A DNA stretch of 46,130 nucleotides from Pseudomonas sp. AL03 (GTDB taxonomy: Bacteria > Pseudomonadota > Gammaproteobacteria > Pseudomonadales > Pseudomonadaceae), in the NCBI RefSeq assembly GCF_029960815.1, contig NZ_JASBRE010000038.1, forward strand, positions 1 to 46,130, given 5' to 3'. The notes beneath the pieces were generated by a model that saw only the letters and a program-made list of their open reading frames with translations, did not search any database and was not told where the DNA came from. A program made the translations under genes and the position numbers. Below, one piece after another: positions 35,833 to 43,518 of this stretch (its first letter is position 1; each line of letters begins with the position of its first letter).

Positions 35833-36384
35833 ATGCAGCTACGTAACTCTTCTTCCCGCTACGGTTGGGTCAGCATCTTTGTGCACTGGGGTGTGACGCT
35901 GGCAGTTTTCGGTTTGTTTGCGTTGGGCTTGTGGATGGTCGGTCTCGATTACTACAGCAGCTGGCGCAAAGACGCGCCGGACTTGCACAAAAGTATTGGT
36001 CTGGTGCTGTTAGCTGTCATGGCTCTACGGGTTTTGTGGCGCTTGATCAGCCCGCCACCACCAGCACTGCAAAGCTATAGCCGCATGACGCGCCTTGGCG
36101 CCAAGTTCGGTCACTCGTTTTTGTATCTCAGTCTGTTCGCTGTGATGATTGCCGGTTACCTGATTTCCACCGCAGAAGGTGCCGGGATTCCGGTGTTTGG
36201 CCTGTTTGAAGTCCCTGCATTGGTTTCCGGACTACCGGACCAGGCAGACACCGCTGGTGTGATTCATCTATATCTGGCGTGGGCGCTGGTAATTTTTTCT
36301 GGCCTCCATGCGTTGGCAGCACTGAAACACCACTTTATCGATCGTGATGCGACCCTGACGCGAATGCTGGGCCGCAAAGCATGA
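35833..36384 (+). CDS. Cytochrome b561 family protein
   Basis: A 183-residue four-helix di-haem membrane protein. Candidate haem ligands are the His of FVHWGVTL, LHKSIGLVLL, GVIHLYLAW and GLHALAALKHH. Such proteins move electrons across the inner membrane, often from quinol to a periplasmic acceptor. The ATG at 35833 follows AGGA. It is followed by yceI after 32 bases, an arrangement seen in E. coli (yceJ-yceI), so the pair is probably functional. Confidence 0.92.
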   Translation: MQLRNSSSRYGWVSIFVHWGVTLAVFGLFALGLWMVGLDYYSSWRKDAPDLHKSIGLVLLAVMALRVLWRLISPPPPALQSYSRMTRLGAKFGHSFLYLSLFAVMIAGYLISTAEGAGIPVFGLFEVPALVSGLPDQADTAGVIHLYLAWALVIFSGLHALAALKHHFIDRDATLTRMLGRKA

Positions 36385-36416
36385 AGTTCAACCTCGACTC
36401 CCAAGGAATAGAAAGC

Positions 36417-37010
36417 ATGTTGAAAAAGACCCTCGCTGCTCTGGCCATCGGTTCTGCTCTGCTGTCCGCTAACGTGATGGCAGCTGACTACGTCGTCGAC
36501 AAGGAAGGACAGCACGCCTTCGTTGACTTCAAGATCAGCCACCTGGGCTATAGCTTCATCACCGGTACCTTCAAGGATATCGACGGCAAGTTCAGCTTCG
36601 ACGCTGCCAAGCCTGAAGACAGCAAGATCGAGTTCAATGTCAAAACCGCCAGCGTGTTCACCAACCACGCTGAACGTGACAAGCACATCGCCAGCGGTGA
36701 CTTCCTGAACGTGGGCAAATTCGCGGACGCCAAGTTCGTTTCCACCCGCGTCAAATCCACCGGCAAAAACGCCGCTGGCAAAGACACTGCCGATGTAACC
36801 GGCGACCTGACCCTGTTGGGCGTGACCAAGCCAATCGTGGTCAAGGCCACGTTCCTGGGCGAGGGCAAGGATCCATGGGGTGGCTACCGTGCCGGCTTCG
36901 AAGGCACCACCAGCATCAAGCGCTCTGATTTCGGCAAGCAGAAAGACCTGGGCCCACAGTCAGACGCGGTAGAGTTGTATGTTTCGTTTGAAGGTGTCAA
37001 AGCGAAGTAA
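36417..37010 (+). CDS. YceI family periplasmic protein
   Basis: A 197-residue secreted lipocalin-like protein that binds isoprenoid/polyprenyl lipids in studied members. The signal peptide is MLKKTLAALAIGSALLSANVMA. The mature part has FKISHLGYSFITGTFKDIDG and the conserved DVTGDLTLLGVTKPIV. The ATG at 36417 follows AAGGA; the frame opens 36 bases earlier inside the cytochrome stop. In P. aeruginosa the counterpart PA0423 has been described as a secreted protease (PasP), a claim not evident from sequence. Confidence 0.92.
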   Translation: MLKKTLAALAIGSALLSANVMAADYVVDKEGQHAFVDFKISHLGYSFITGTFKDIDGKFSFDAAKPEDSKIEFNVKTASVFTNHAERDKHIASGDFLNVGKFADAKFVSTRVKSTGKNAAGKDTADVTGDLTLLGVTKPIVVKATFLGEGKDPWGGYRAGFEGTTSIKRSDFGKQKDLGPQSDAVELYVSFEGVKAK

Positions 37011-37027
37011 TTTTCGCCGCTAAAACA

Positions 37028-37063
37028 AAAATGCCCCTGATCTCGCGATCAGGGGCATTTTTT
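37028..37063. terminator. Bidirectional terminator between yceI and rhlE
   Basis: AAAATGCCCCTGATC and GATCAGGGGCATTTT pair as a perfect 15-base stem around a short TCGC loop. A T-run follows on the plus strand and an A-run precedes it, so it can end transcription from both convergent genes. Confidence 0.93.
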
Positions 37064-37077
37064 ATGGCGGCGTTAAA

Positions 37078-38961
37078 TCAGCGATTGCGGGTCAGCAAGG
37101 CTGGTTTCTCACCGCGAGGACGGCCTGGCAGTTGATCCAGTTGCTCAGGAGTCGGGAACCGATCGGTTTTCGACTCTTTATGGATGATCTTCGGTGCCGG
37201 ACCGCGCGGGTTTTGCACGGCCGGTTCCGCACGTGGCTGATCGTCGGTGCCAGCCGGGCGGCGGTCGCGGGACTCTTCGCGACGGGCCTGACCGTCACGT
37301 GGAGCACCGTTGCGTGGGCCGCTGCGCTTGGCCGGCGGCGTGCCAGTGGTGGCGCCGTCGCTGCTGCGCGGGCCGCTTTGGCGACCCTGAGGCTTGCCGC
37401 CGGTGCGCGGAGCGCCTGCGCCTGCGCCTGCGGCCGAGCCTTGTGCCGGAGCACTCGGACGGCGACCACGGCCTTGAGCAGGCTTGGCCTGCGGCACGTA
37501 GTCGGCGCGGTTACCGAAGTTATCGACATCGTCGTCGAGGAACTCGTCCGGTGCACGATCAGCGGCGGCGCGAGGTGCCGGGCGCTGTTGCTCGCGAGCC
37601 GGGGTGCCTTCGCGTGGCTTGTGTTCACGCGCCGGGCGATCACCACGGCCAGTGGCAGCAGGTTTTTCCTTGCCGCCCTTGTCCTTGCCTTTGTCTTTAC
37701 GACCGCCGCCACCACCAGTGCCGTTCGGACCGTCGCCGCGCGGGCCACGTGGGTTGCGCGGGTTACGCACATCCGGACGCTCGCGAACTTCTGGTTTCTC
37801 GGCTTCTACAGCGCTGGAATCGAAGCCCATCAGATTGCCGTCGGCAATTTTCTGCCTGGTCATGCGCTCGATGCTTTTCAGCAGCTTTTCTTCGTCCGGA
37901 GCCACCAGCGAGATCGCCTCGCCCGAACGACCGGCACGGCCAGTACGGCCGATACGGTGCACGTAGTCTTCATCGACGTTCGGCAGTTCGAAGTTGACCA
38001 CGTGTGGCAACTGATCGATGTCGAGGCCGCGAGCGGCGATGTCGGTGGCGACCAGGATGCGCACTTCGCCGGCCTTGAAGTCGGCCAGGGCTTTGGTGCG
38101 AGCGTTCTGGCTCTTGTTACCGTGGATCGCGACGGCGCTCAGGCCGTGTTTGTCCAGGTACTCGGCCAGACGGTTGGCGCCGTGCTTGGTGCGGGTGAAC
38201 ACCAGAACCTGTTCCCAGGCGCCAGCGGTGATCAAGTGCGCGAGCAACGAGCGCTTGTGGCTGGCGGCCAGGCGGAATACGCGCTGTTCGATGCGCTCGA
38301 CCGTGGTGTTCGGCGGCGTGACTTCGATGCGTTCCGGGTTGTGCAGCAGCTTGCCGGCGAGGTCGGTGATGTCTTTGGAGAAGGTGGCCGAGAACAGCAG
38401 GTTCTGGCGTTTGCTCGGCAGACGGGCGAGGACCTTTTTCACGTCATGGACGAAGCCCATGTCGAGCATGCGGTCGGCTTCGTCCAGCACGAGGATTTCC
38501 ACGTGGGACAAATCGACGCTGCCTTGGCCAGCGAGGTCAAGCAGGCGGCCAGGGCAGGCCACCAGCACGTCAACCCCGCGGGACATGGCCTGAACCTGCG
38601 GGTTCATGCCGACGCCGCCGAAAATGCAAGCGCTGACGAACTTCAGGTCACGGGCATAAACCTTGAAGCTCTCGTGTACTTGAGCCGCGAGTTCGCGAGT
38701 AGGGGTCAGGACCAGTACGCGCGGTTGGCGCGGGCCGTGACGCTGGGATTTGTCCGGGTGACCGTTGGGGAACAACCGCTCCAGAATCGGAAGGGCGAAG
38801 CCGCCGGTTTTACCAGTACCTGTCTGAGCCGCGACCATCAGGTCGCGACCTTGCAACACGGCGGGAATGGCCCGCTGTTGCACCGGAGTAGGCTCGGTAT
38901 AGCCCGCTGCCTCGATGGCGCGGACTAAAGCCTCGGAGAGACCGAGGGAAGCAAAGGACAT
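37078..38961 (-). CDS. rhlE: DEAD-box RNA helicase RhlE
   Basis: A 627-residue RNA helicase. The motifs in order are Q-motif (TPVQQRAIPA), AQTGTGKT, PTRELA, VLDEADRMLDMGF, FSATF, TDIAARGLDIDQLP and HRIGRTGRAGR. After about residue 380 comes a long disordered, Arg/Lys/Gly/Pro-rich tail of roughly 240 residues, likely to bind RNA. Family roles are ribosome assembly, RNA decay and cold growth. The ATG at 38961 follows AGGAT. The open frame upstream to 39213 is untranslated leader, not coding by its composition. Confidence 0.94.
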   Translation of the reverse strand: MSFASLGLSEALVRAIEAAGYTEPTPVQQRAIPAVLQGRDLMVAAQTGTGKTGGFALPILERLFPNGHPDKSQRHGPRQPRVLVLTPTRELAAQVHESFKVYARDLKFVSACIFGGVGMNPQVQAMSRGVDVLVACPGRLLDLAGQGSVDLSHVEILVLDEADRMLDMGFVHDVKKVLARLPSKRQNLLFSATFSKDITDLAGKLLHNPERIEVTPPNTTVERIEQRVFRLAASHKRSLLAHLITAGAWEQVLVFTRTKHGANRLAEYLDKHGLSAVAIHGNKSQNARTKALADFKAGEVRILVATDIAARGLDIDQLPHVVNFELPNVDEDYVHRIGRTGRAGRSGEAISLVAPDEEKLLKSIERMTRQKIADGNLMGFDSSAVEAEKPEVRERPDVRNPRNPRGPRGDGPNGTGGGGGRKDKGKDKGGKEKPAATGRGDRPAREHKPREGTPAREQQRPAPRAAADRAPDEFLDDDVDNFGNRADYVPQAKPAQGRGRRPSAPAQGSAAGAGAGAPRTGGKPQGRQSGPRSSDGATTGTPPAKRSGPRNGAPRDGQARREESRDRRPAGTDDQPRAEPAVQNPRGPAPKIIHKESKTDRFPTPEQLDQLPGRPRGEKPALLTRNR

Positions 38962-39176
38962 GAGTAATCCTGTTTTAGTTAGGGCTTGGCCCAATGGGAG
39001 TCTTGCCTGGCGCGAATGGCGTTTAAGAAGAACGCAATCCCGTCCGGTCCTGCTGGGCCTTGAAAGCTCGTCTGGAGTGCTCGCGCGGGCTGAAAAGCTG
39101 CGCTGTAGCGGTGTCGAGATGCCTTGAACAAGTCCGAGCGTCCGGGCGTGAGCCTGGCGGGAAGGCCGGAGTATAA
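38962..39176 (-). promoter_or_regulatory. Promoter and long leader of rhlE
   Basis: The minus strand has a TATACT -10-like hexamer at 39175-39170, within TGTTATACTCC, just after the upstream gene ends. No good -35 is visible. If used, it gives a leader of about 200 bases before rhlE. Long leaders are common for cold-shock helicases. The segment holds no supported gene. Confidence 0.4.
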
Positions 39177-39184
39177 CAGAGCAA

Positions 39185-40000
39185 TCACTGCGCGCCGCTT
39201 TCCTGCTGCTCAACGGTTTTTCCGCTGGCGGCGGTGGCTCGGGTGGTTTTTACCTCGGCTGCCCGATTGGCACCATAACGGGCGCTCAATTCTGCGTACG
39301 CAGGCTCGCGCTTGAAGCGTTTGAGCTCGGCGCCGAAGCGCTGCACCAACAAGTCCATGCCCGCGTTGCGGCGCACCGCCAGGAACTGGCTCTGGTGGCT
39401 GATGACGGTCGGGTTCTCGGTAATCTTGTCGCGGATGCCCAATTTGTCGAGCAAGTGCTGACCCACCCGGCGGTCCGTGATCAGCAGGTCGATCCGCCCG
39501 CGCACCAGTTTGCCGAAGTTGGCTTCATGGGTCGGTGCCGGCTCACGGGTGAACAGCGTCGATTCGCGGAAGTCCGGGCTGTACAGATAGCCCGGTGAGG
39601 TGCCAATGGTCAGGCCTTTCAGATCGTCCAGAGTGTGAAACGGATGCGGGCGCTCATTGGCGTAAAACATCACGAATTCGACTTCCGAGAGCGGTTCGGT
39701 CGGGTAGAGCAGGGCCGCGTCGCGTTCGGCGCTGTGAAAAATATCCAGCGCGCCATCCGCCTGGCCTGTTTCGAGCATCGACAGGCAGCGTTTCCACGGC
39801 AGAAACTGCCACTCGACCTCGATCTCCAAGCGCTTGAAGACAATCGCAGTGGTTTCGTAGTCCAGTCCCAGGGATTTGCCGTCCTCCTCATACACGTAAG
39901 GCGCCCACGGCTCGGTGACAATGCGCAGCTTCTCGCCCCGAGCGGCGAAGCTCAGGCAAGTAAAAAGAAACACGGTCAGTAACTGCGTGATCAAAGGCAT
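39185..40000 (-). CDS. Periplasmic solute-binding protein, family 3
   Basis: A 271-residue secreted protein with a signal peptide (cleavage after about residue 22) and an SBP_bac_3 domain: LRIVTEPWAPYVYEEDGKS, SLGLDYETTAIVFKRL, GQADGALDIF and DLKGLTIGTSPGY. It resembles P. aeruginosa PA0429. No permease or ATPase gene is adjacent, so it may serve an orphan transporter or have a sensory role. The C-terminal 25 residues are Ala/Thr-rich and unlike the domain. Confidence 0.88.
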   Translation of the reverse strand: MPLITQLLTVFLFTCLSFAARGEKLRIVTEPWAPYVYEEDGKSLGLDYETTAIVFKRLEIEVEWQFLPWKRCLSMLETGQADGALDIFHSAERDAALLYPTEPLSEVEFVMFYANERPHPFHTLDDLKGLTIGTSPGYLYSPDFRESTLFTREPAPTHEANFGKLVRGRIDLLITDRRVGQHLLDKLGIRDKITENPTVISHQSQFLAVRRNAGMDLLVQRFGAELKRFKREPAYAELSARYGANRAAEVKTTRATAASGKTVEQQESGAQ

Positions 40001-40080
40001 GGCTTGAGATTACGACGAGAAACCGGAAAGAGCCAGAAACGGGATCCAGAAGCTCTGGTTCGGGTGTAAAAAGCAAAAAA

Positions 40081-40146
40081 TCGCAGGCTTCGGCAGTTCC
40101 TACAGAGAGTAAACATACCCAACGTAGGCGCTGCCGAAGGCTGCGA
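40081..40146. repeat. Inverted repeat after metF (GCAGGCTTCGGCAG family)
   Basis: TCGCAGGCTTCGGCAG at 40081-40096 pairs with CTGCCGAAGGCTGCGA at 40131-40146 (one mismatch). An A-run on the left and a T-run (CTTTT) on the right flank it, so it can double as a terminator for metF. It is a pair from the same family as the pilI-pilJ element. Confidence 0.75.
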
Positions 40147-40172
40147 TCTTTTGATCTTGCTGGTAACGACTA

Positions 40173-41018
40173 TTAGCGTGGCAACTTCAGATTGCTCCAC
40201 ACCGCCAGGCTCGGTTCGGCCTGGTTCAGCGTGTAGAAGTGCAGCCCTGGAGCGCCACCCTGCAGCAAGCGTTCGCACATCTGGGTGATGACTTGCTCAC
40301 CAAAGCCTTGAATGCTCTGGGTGTCATCGCCGTAGGCTTCCAGCTGCTTGCGGATCCAGCGCGGGATTTCCGCACCGCAGGCATCGGAGAAGCGCGCCAG
40401 CTTGCTGTAGTTGGTGATCGGCATGATCCCAGGAACGATCGGGATGTTCACCCCCATCGCCCGTACACGCTCGACGAAGTAGAAGTAGCTGTCGGCGTTA
40501 AAGAAGTACTGGGTGATCGCACTGTCGGCGCCTGCGTTGGCCTTGCGCACGAAGTTGGCCAGATCGTCTTCGAAATTGCGCGCTTGCGGATGCATTTCCG
40601 GGTAAGCGGCGACTTCGATGTGGAAGTGATCGCCGGTTTCTTCACGAATGAATTCAACCAGGTCATTGGCGTGGCGCATTTCGCCACTGGCCATGCCCAT
40701 GCCCGAAGGCAGGTCACCACGCAGGGCAACGATACGCGTGATGCCGGCGGCCCTGTATTGGGTCAGCAGGCCACGCAAGTCGTCCTTGCTGTCGCCAACG
40801 CAAGACAAATGCGGTGCGGCAGGGACTTTGACTTCGCTTTCAAGCTGCAACACGGTGGTGAGGGTGCGATCACGCGTCGAACCGCCAGCGCCATAGGTGC
40901 AGGAGAAGAAATCGGGGTTGTACGTGGCCAGCTGACGGGCAGTGGCGAGCAGTTTTTCATGCCCAGCATCGGTCTTCGTAGGGAAGAACTCAAAGCTGTA
41001 GCGACGGTCTTGGGACAT
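40173..41018 (-). CDS. metF: Methylenetetrahydrofolate reductase
   Basis: A 281-residue TIM-barrel flavoenzyme that supplies 5-methyl-THF for methionine. Motifs include SFEFFPTKTDAG at the N-terminus, CTYGAGGSTRDRT, LRGDLPSG, DSAITQYFFNAD and PGIMPITNYSKL. Two ATG codons occur; the one at 41018 has the better spacing to AAGGAT, the other is at 41024. It lies downstream of ahcY in the same direction with a REPIN between, so it may share the SAH-riboswitch transcript. Confidence 0.95.
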   Translation of the reverse strand: MSQDRRYSFEFFPTKTDAGHEKLLATARQLATYNPDFFSCTYGAGGSTRDRTLTTVLQLESEVKVPAAPHLSCVGDSKDDLRGLLTQYRAAGITRIVALRGDLPSGMGMASGEMRHANDLVEFIREETGDHFHIEVAAYPEMHPQARNFEDDLANFVRKANAGADSAITQYFFNADSYFYFVERVRAMGVNIPIVPGIMPITNYSKLARFSDACGAEIPRWIRKQLEAYGDDTQSIQGFGEQVITQMCERLLQGGAPGLHFYTLNQAEPSLAVWSNLKLPR

Positions 41019-41064
41019 GGTCATATCCTTGGAAGCACGTAAGCCTTGCAGTCGCCGCGCTTAC

Positions 41065-41155
41065 TGTAGGAGCGAAGCTTGCTCGCGAAAGCAACGACGC
41101 GGTGCTTCAGGAGCAGCGCGGTGATGCGTTCGCGAGCAAGCTTCGCTCCTACAGG
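41065..41155. repeat. REPIN with perfect 26-base arms (CTGTAGGAGCGAAGC family)
   Basis: Left arm 41065-41090 (CTGTAGGAGCGAAGCTTGCT then CGCGAA) is exactly inverted at 41130-41155. The loop of 39 bases contains a weaker internal hairpin. It lies between metF and ahcY in an otherwise co-directional pair. Confidence 0.88.
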
Positions 41156-41209
41156 AGAGCGTGGATTCTGCACAAGTCCGCTCCCATGGGAAGCGGACAG
41201 CAGGTCCAA

Positions 41210-42619
41210 TCAGTAGCGGTAAGCGTGTGGCTTGAACGGACCTTCGACGGTCACGCCGATGTAGTCGGCCTGAGTCTTGGTCAGTTGAGTCACTACGCCG
41301 CCGAAACCGCGGACCATTTCCAGGGCCACTTCTTCGTCGAGTTTTTTCGGCAGTACTTCAACGGTCAGACGCTCGGCTTTCTGGGCTGGCGACAGGTCGG
41401 CGTACTTCTGGCCGAACAGGAAGATTTGCGCCAGAACCTGGTTGGCGAACGAACCGTCCATGATGCGGCTTGGGTGGCCAGTGGCGTTACCCAGGTTAAC
41501 CAGACGGCCTTCGGCCAGCAGGATCAGGTAGTCGTCGTTCTGAGCGTCAAATGTGCCAGGACCGGTACGGTGAATCTTGTGAACCTGTGGCTTCACTTCT
41601 TCCCATGCCCAGTTCTTGCGCATGAAAGCAGTGTCGATTTCGTTGTCGAAGTGGCCGATGTTGCAGACAACAGCGCGCTTTTTCAGAGCTTTGAGCATGT
41701 TCGCGTCGCAAACATTGACGTTGCCGGTGGTGGTCACGATCAGGTCGATCTTGCCCAGCAGCGCTTTGTCGATGCTTGCTTCAGTACCGTTGTTGATACC
41801 GTCGATGAACGGCGAAACCAGCTCGTAACCGTCCATGCAGGCTTGCATGGCGCAGATCGGGTCGACTTCGGAGACTTTAACGATCATGCCTTCCTGTCGC
41901 AGGGACTGGGCCGAACCCTTGCCCACGTCACCGTAACCGATGACCAGCGCTTGCTTGCCGGACAGCAAGTGGTCGGTGCCGCGCTTGATGGCGTCGTTCA
42001 GGCTGTGACGGCAGCCGTATTTGTTGTCGTTCTTGCTCTTGGTCACCGAGTCGTTGACGTTGATGGCCGGGATTTTCAGCTCGCCCTTGGCCAGCATGTC
42101 CAGCAGGCGGTGAACGCCAGTGGTGGTTTCTTCGGTGACGCCGTGGACGCGGTCCAGGATCGCCGGGTATTTCTTGTGCAGCAGCTCGGTCAGGTCGCCG
42201 CCGTCGTCGAGGATCATGTTGGCATCCCAAGGCGCGCCATCTTTGAGGATGGTTTGCTCAAGGCACCACTCGTACTCTTCTTCGGTCTCGCCTTTCCAGG
42301 CGTAAACCGCGATGCCGGCAGCGGCGATAGCGGCAGCGGCCTGGTCCTGAGTCGAGAAAATGTTGCAGGACGACCAACGCACTTCGGCACCCAGGGCAAC
42401 CAGGGTTTCGATCAGCACAGCGGTCTGAATGGTCATGTGGATGCAGCCGAGGATCTTGGCGCCTTTGAGTGGCAGCTCACCGGCGTACTTGCGGCGCAGC
42501 CCCATCAGGGCTGGCATTTCGGATTCGGCGATGATGGTTTCGCGACGGCCCCAGGCAGCCAGGGACATGTCGGCCACTTTGTAATCGTTAAAATCTGCAG
42601 GCGTGATAACAGCGCTCAT
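41210..42619 (-). CDS. ahcY: Adenosylhomocysteinase
   Basis: A 469-residue NAD-dependent enzyme that splits S-adenosylhomocysteine into adenosine and homocysteine. Signatures are SCNIFSTQDQAAAAI, the NAD-binding VIGYGDVGKGSAQSLR and the C-terminal KPHAYRY. It also carries the insert of about 40 residues typical of many bacterial forms (near WCLEQTILKDG). The ATG at 42619 is preceded by GGAGG; the frame to 42766 runs through the riboswitch and is not translated. Confidence 0.97.
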   Translation of the reverse strand: MSAVITPADFNDYKVADMSLAAWGRRETIIAESEMPALMGLRRKYAGELPLKGAKILGCIHMTIQTAVLIETLVALGAEVRWSSCNIFSTQDQAAAAIAAAGIAVYAWKGETEEEYEWCLEQTILKDGAPWDANMILDDGGDLTELLHKKYPAILDRVHGVTEETTTGVHRLLDMLAKGELKIPAINVNDSVTKSKNDNKYGCRHSLNDAIKRGTDHLLSGKQALVIGYGDVGKGSAQSLRQEGMIVKVSEVDPICAMQACMDGYELVSPFIDGINNGTEASIDKALLGKIDLIVTTTGNVNVCDANMLKALKKRAVVCNIGHFDNEIDTAFMRKNWAWEEVKPQVHKIHRTGPGTFDAQNDDYLILLAEGRLVNLGNATGHPSRIMDGSFANQVLAQIFLFGQKYADLSPAQKAERLTVEVLPKKLDEEVALEMVRGFGGVVTQLTKTQADYIGVTVEGPFKPHAYRY

Positions 42620-42647
42620 GATGAGCCTCCATTCGTAATGTATGCGA

Positions 42648-42745
42648 ATGGGCGCCGTTGTGCGTTTAGTGTCTGACCGATAACGGTCAAGCAACGCCCC
42701 ATCCGAGCCTGACAGGTCGAACCTGCTGCAGCGCCCCTCGGACAG
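42648..42745 (-). ncRNA. SAH riboswitch upstream of ahcY
   Basis: The minus-strand leader has the conserved SAH-aptamer elements in order: CCGAGGGGCGCTGCAGC (42741-42725), CAGGCTCGG (42711-42703) closing the first stem with CCGAG, and AACGGCGCCC (42659-42650), which forms the pseudoknot with GGGGCGCTG-type sequence. This motif lies upstream of ahcY in many proteobacteria and turns expression on when SAH accumulates. It ends about 30 bases before the ahcY start, near the GGAGG site, consistent with control of ribosome access. Confidence 0.93.
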
Positions 42746-42775
42746 GTGGCGGGAAAACGGTAGCAATGGAACGTT

Positions 42776-42824
42776 ACCGTTTTGAAACGGTGGCGATTAT
42801 AGCCGTGTGAGCGATACTTCCAAA
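42776..42824 (-). promoter_or_regulatory. ahcY promoter with palindromic candidate operator
   Basis: On the minus strand a perfect TATAAT -10 box lies at 42801-42796, with TTGGAA 16 bases upstream as the -35. The near-palindrome ACCGTTTTGAAACGGT at 42776-42791 lies over the predicted start site. A further AACGGT at 42755-42760 and TACCGTT add related half-sites. This suggests a transcriptional repressor acting together with the riboswitch. The regulator is unknown. Confidence 0.6.
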
Positions 42825-42943
42825 GCGTTTCTGTTGGTCAATGTCTGAACGGTAATCGAGACCATAGTCGATGCTTGATAGAGCCCTGGGTCGGGCTCTG
42901 CCATGATGCCCGTCATCATTCGGCAAGACGCTCAGGAGTGAAT

Positions 42944-43348
42944 ATGAATTTCCACACCCGCAAATGGGTAAAACCCGAAGACCTCAACCCCAACGGCACG
43001 CTGTTCGGCGGCAGCCTGTTGCGCTGGCTCGACGAAGAAGCGGCGATCTACGCCATCGTCCAGTTGGGCAATCAGCGTGTGGTGACCAAGTACATTTCAG
43101 AGATCAACTTCGTCAGCGCCTCGCGCCAGGGCGACATCATCGAACTGGGCATCACCGCCACCGAGTTCGGTCGCACCTCAATCACCCTGAAGTGCGAAGT
43201 GCGTAACAAGATCACCCGCAAAAGCATCCTGACGGTAGAGAAGATTGTCTTCGTCAATCTGGGTGAAGACGGCTTGCCTGCACCGCACGGCCGGACCGAG
43301 ATCTTGTACGTCAAAGACCAGTTCAAGGATGATGGCATCAGCGAGTAA
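42944..43348 (+). CDS. Acyl-CoA thioesterase, hot-dog fold
   Basis: A 134-residue hot-dog thioesterase of the YciA/BACH type. The helix motif NPNGTLFGGSLLRWLDEEAA (Asn and Asp as catalytic candidates) lies near residue 15, followed by KYISEINFVSASRQGD. It hydrolyses acyl-CoA esters; chain preference cannot be read from sequence. The ATG at 42944 follows AGGAG; the open frame to 42875 is leader. It is divergent from ahcY. Confidence 0.9.
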   Translation: MNFHTRKWVKPEDLNPNGTLFGGSLLRWLDEEAAIYAIVQLGNQRVVTKYISEINFVSASRQGDIIELGITATEFGRTSITLKCEVRNKITRKSILTVEKIVFVNLGEDGLPAPHGRTEILYVKDQFKDDGISE

Positions 43349-43356
43349 TGCGAGCC

Positions 43357-43461
43357 CTGTAGGAGCCGAGCTTGCTGGCGAAGGCGTCATTTGCGTCACC
43401 GCCAAAACCGAGGCGAACCCTTCGCGGGCAAGTCGGAACGCCGCACCGCTCGCTCCTACAG
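43357..43461. repeat. REPIN of the CTGTAGGAGC family
   Basis: CTGTAGGAGCCGAGCTTGCT at the left is matched by CGCTCGCTCCTACAG at the right. Inside, GGCGAAGGCG... and ...CGCGGGCAAG add imperfect pairing, so this copy is more decayed than 41065-41155. It starts 9 bases after the thioesterase stop. Confidence 0.7.
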
Positions 43462-43518
43462 AACCGGTATCGTTTCGGTGGTCAGTGAACAGCTCCGAAC
43501 CGCGCGTGTCGTACCTAC

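Noticed and set aside
37132..38928. Long open frame of 598 codons on the plus strand, opposite rhlE
   Set aside because: It is the antisense shadow of a high-GC gene with all DEAD-box motifs on the other strand. The residues are Arg/Ala/Val-rich with no recognisable domain.
41065..41155. Rho-independent terminator between ahcY and metF
   Set aside because: The arms are perfect but no T-run follows on the minus strand, and the sequence is a repeat-family member, so I list it as a REPIN only.
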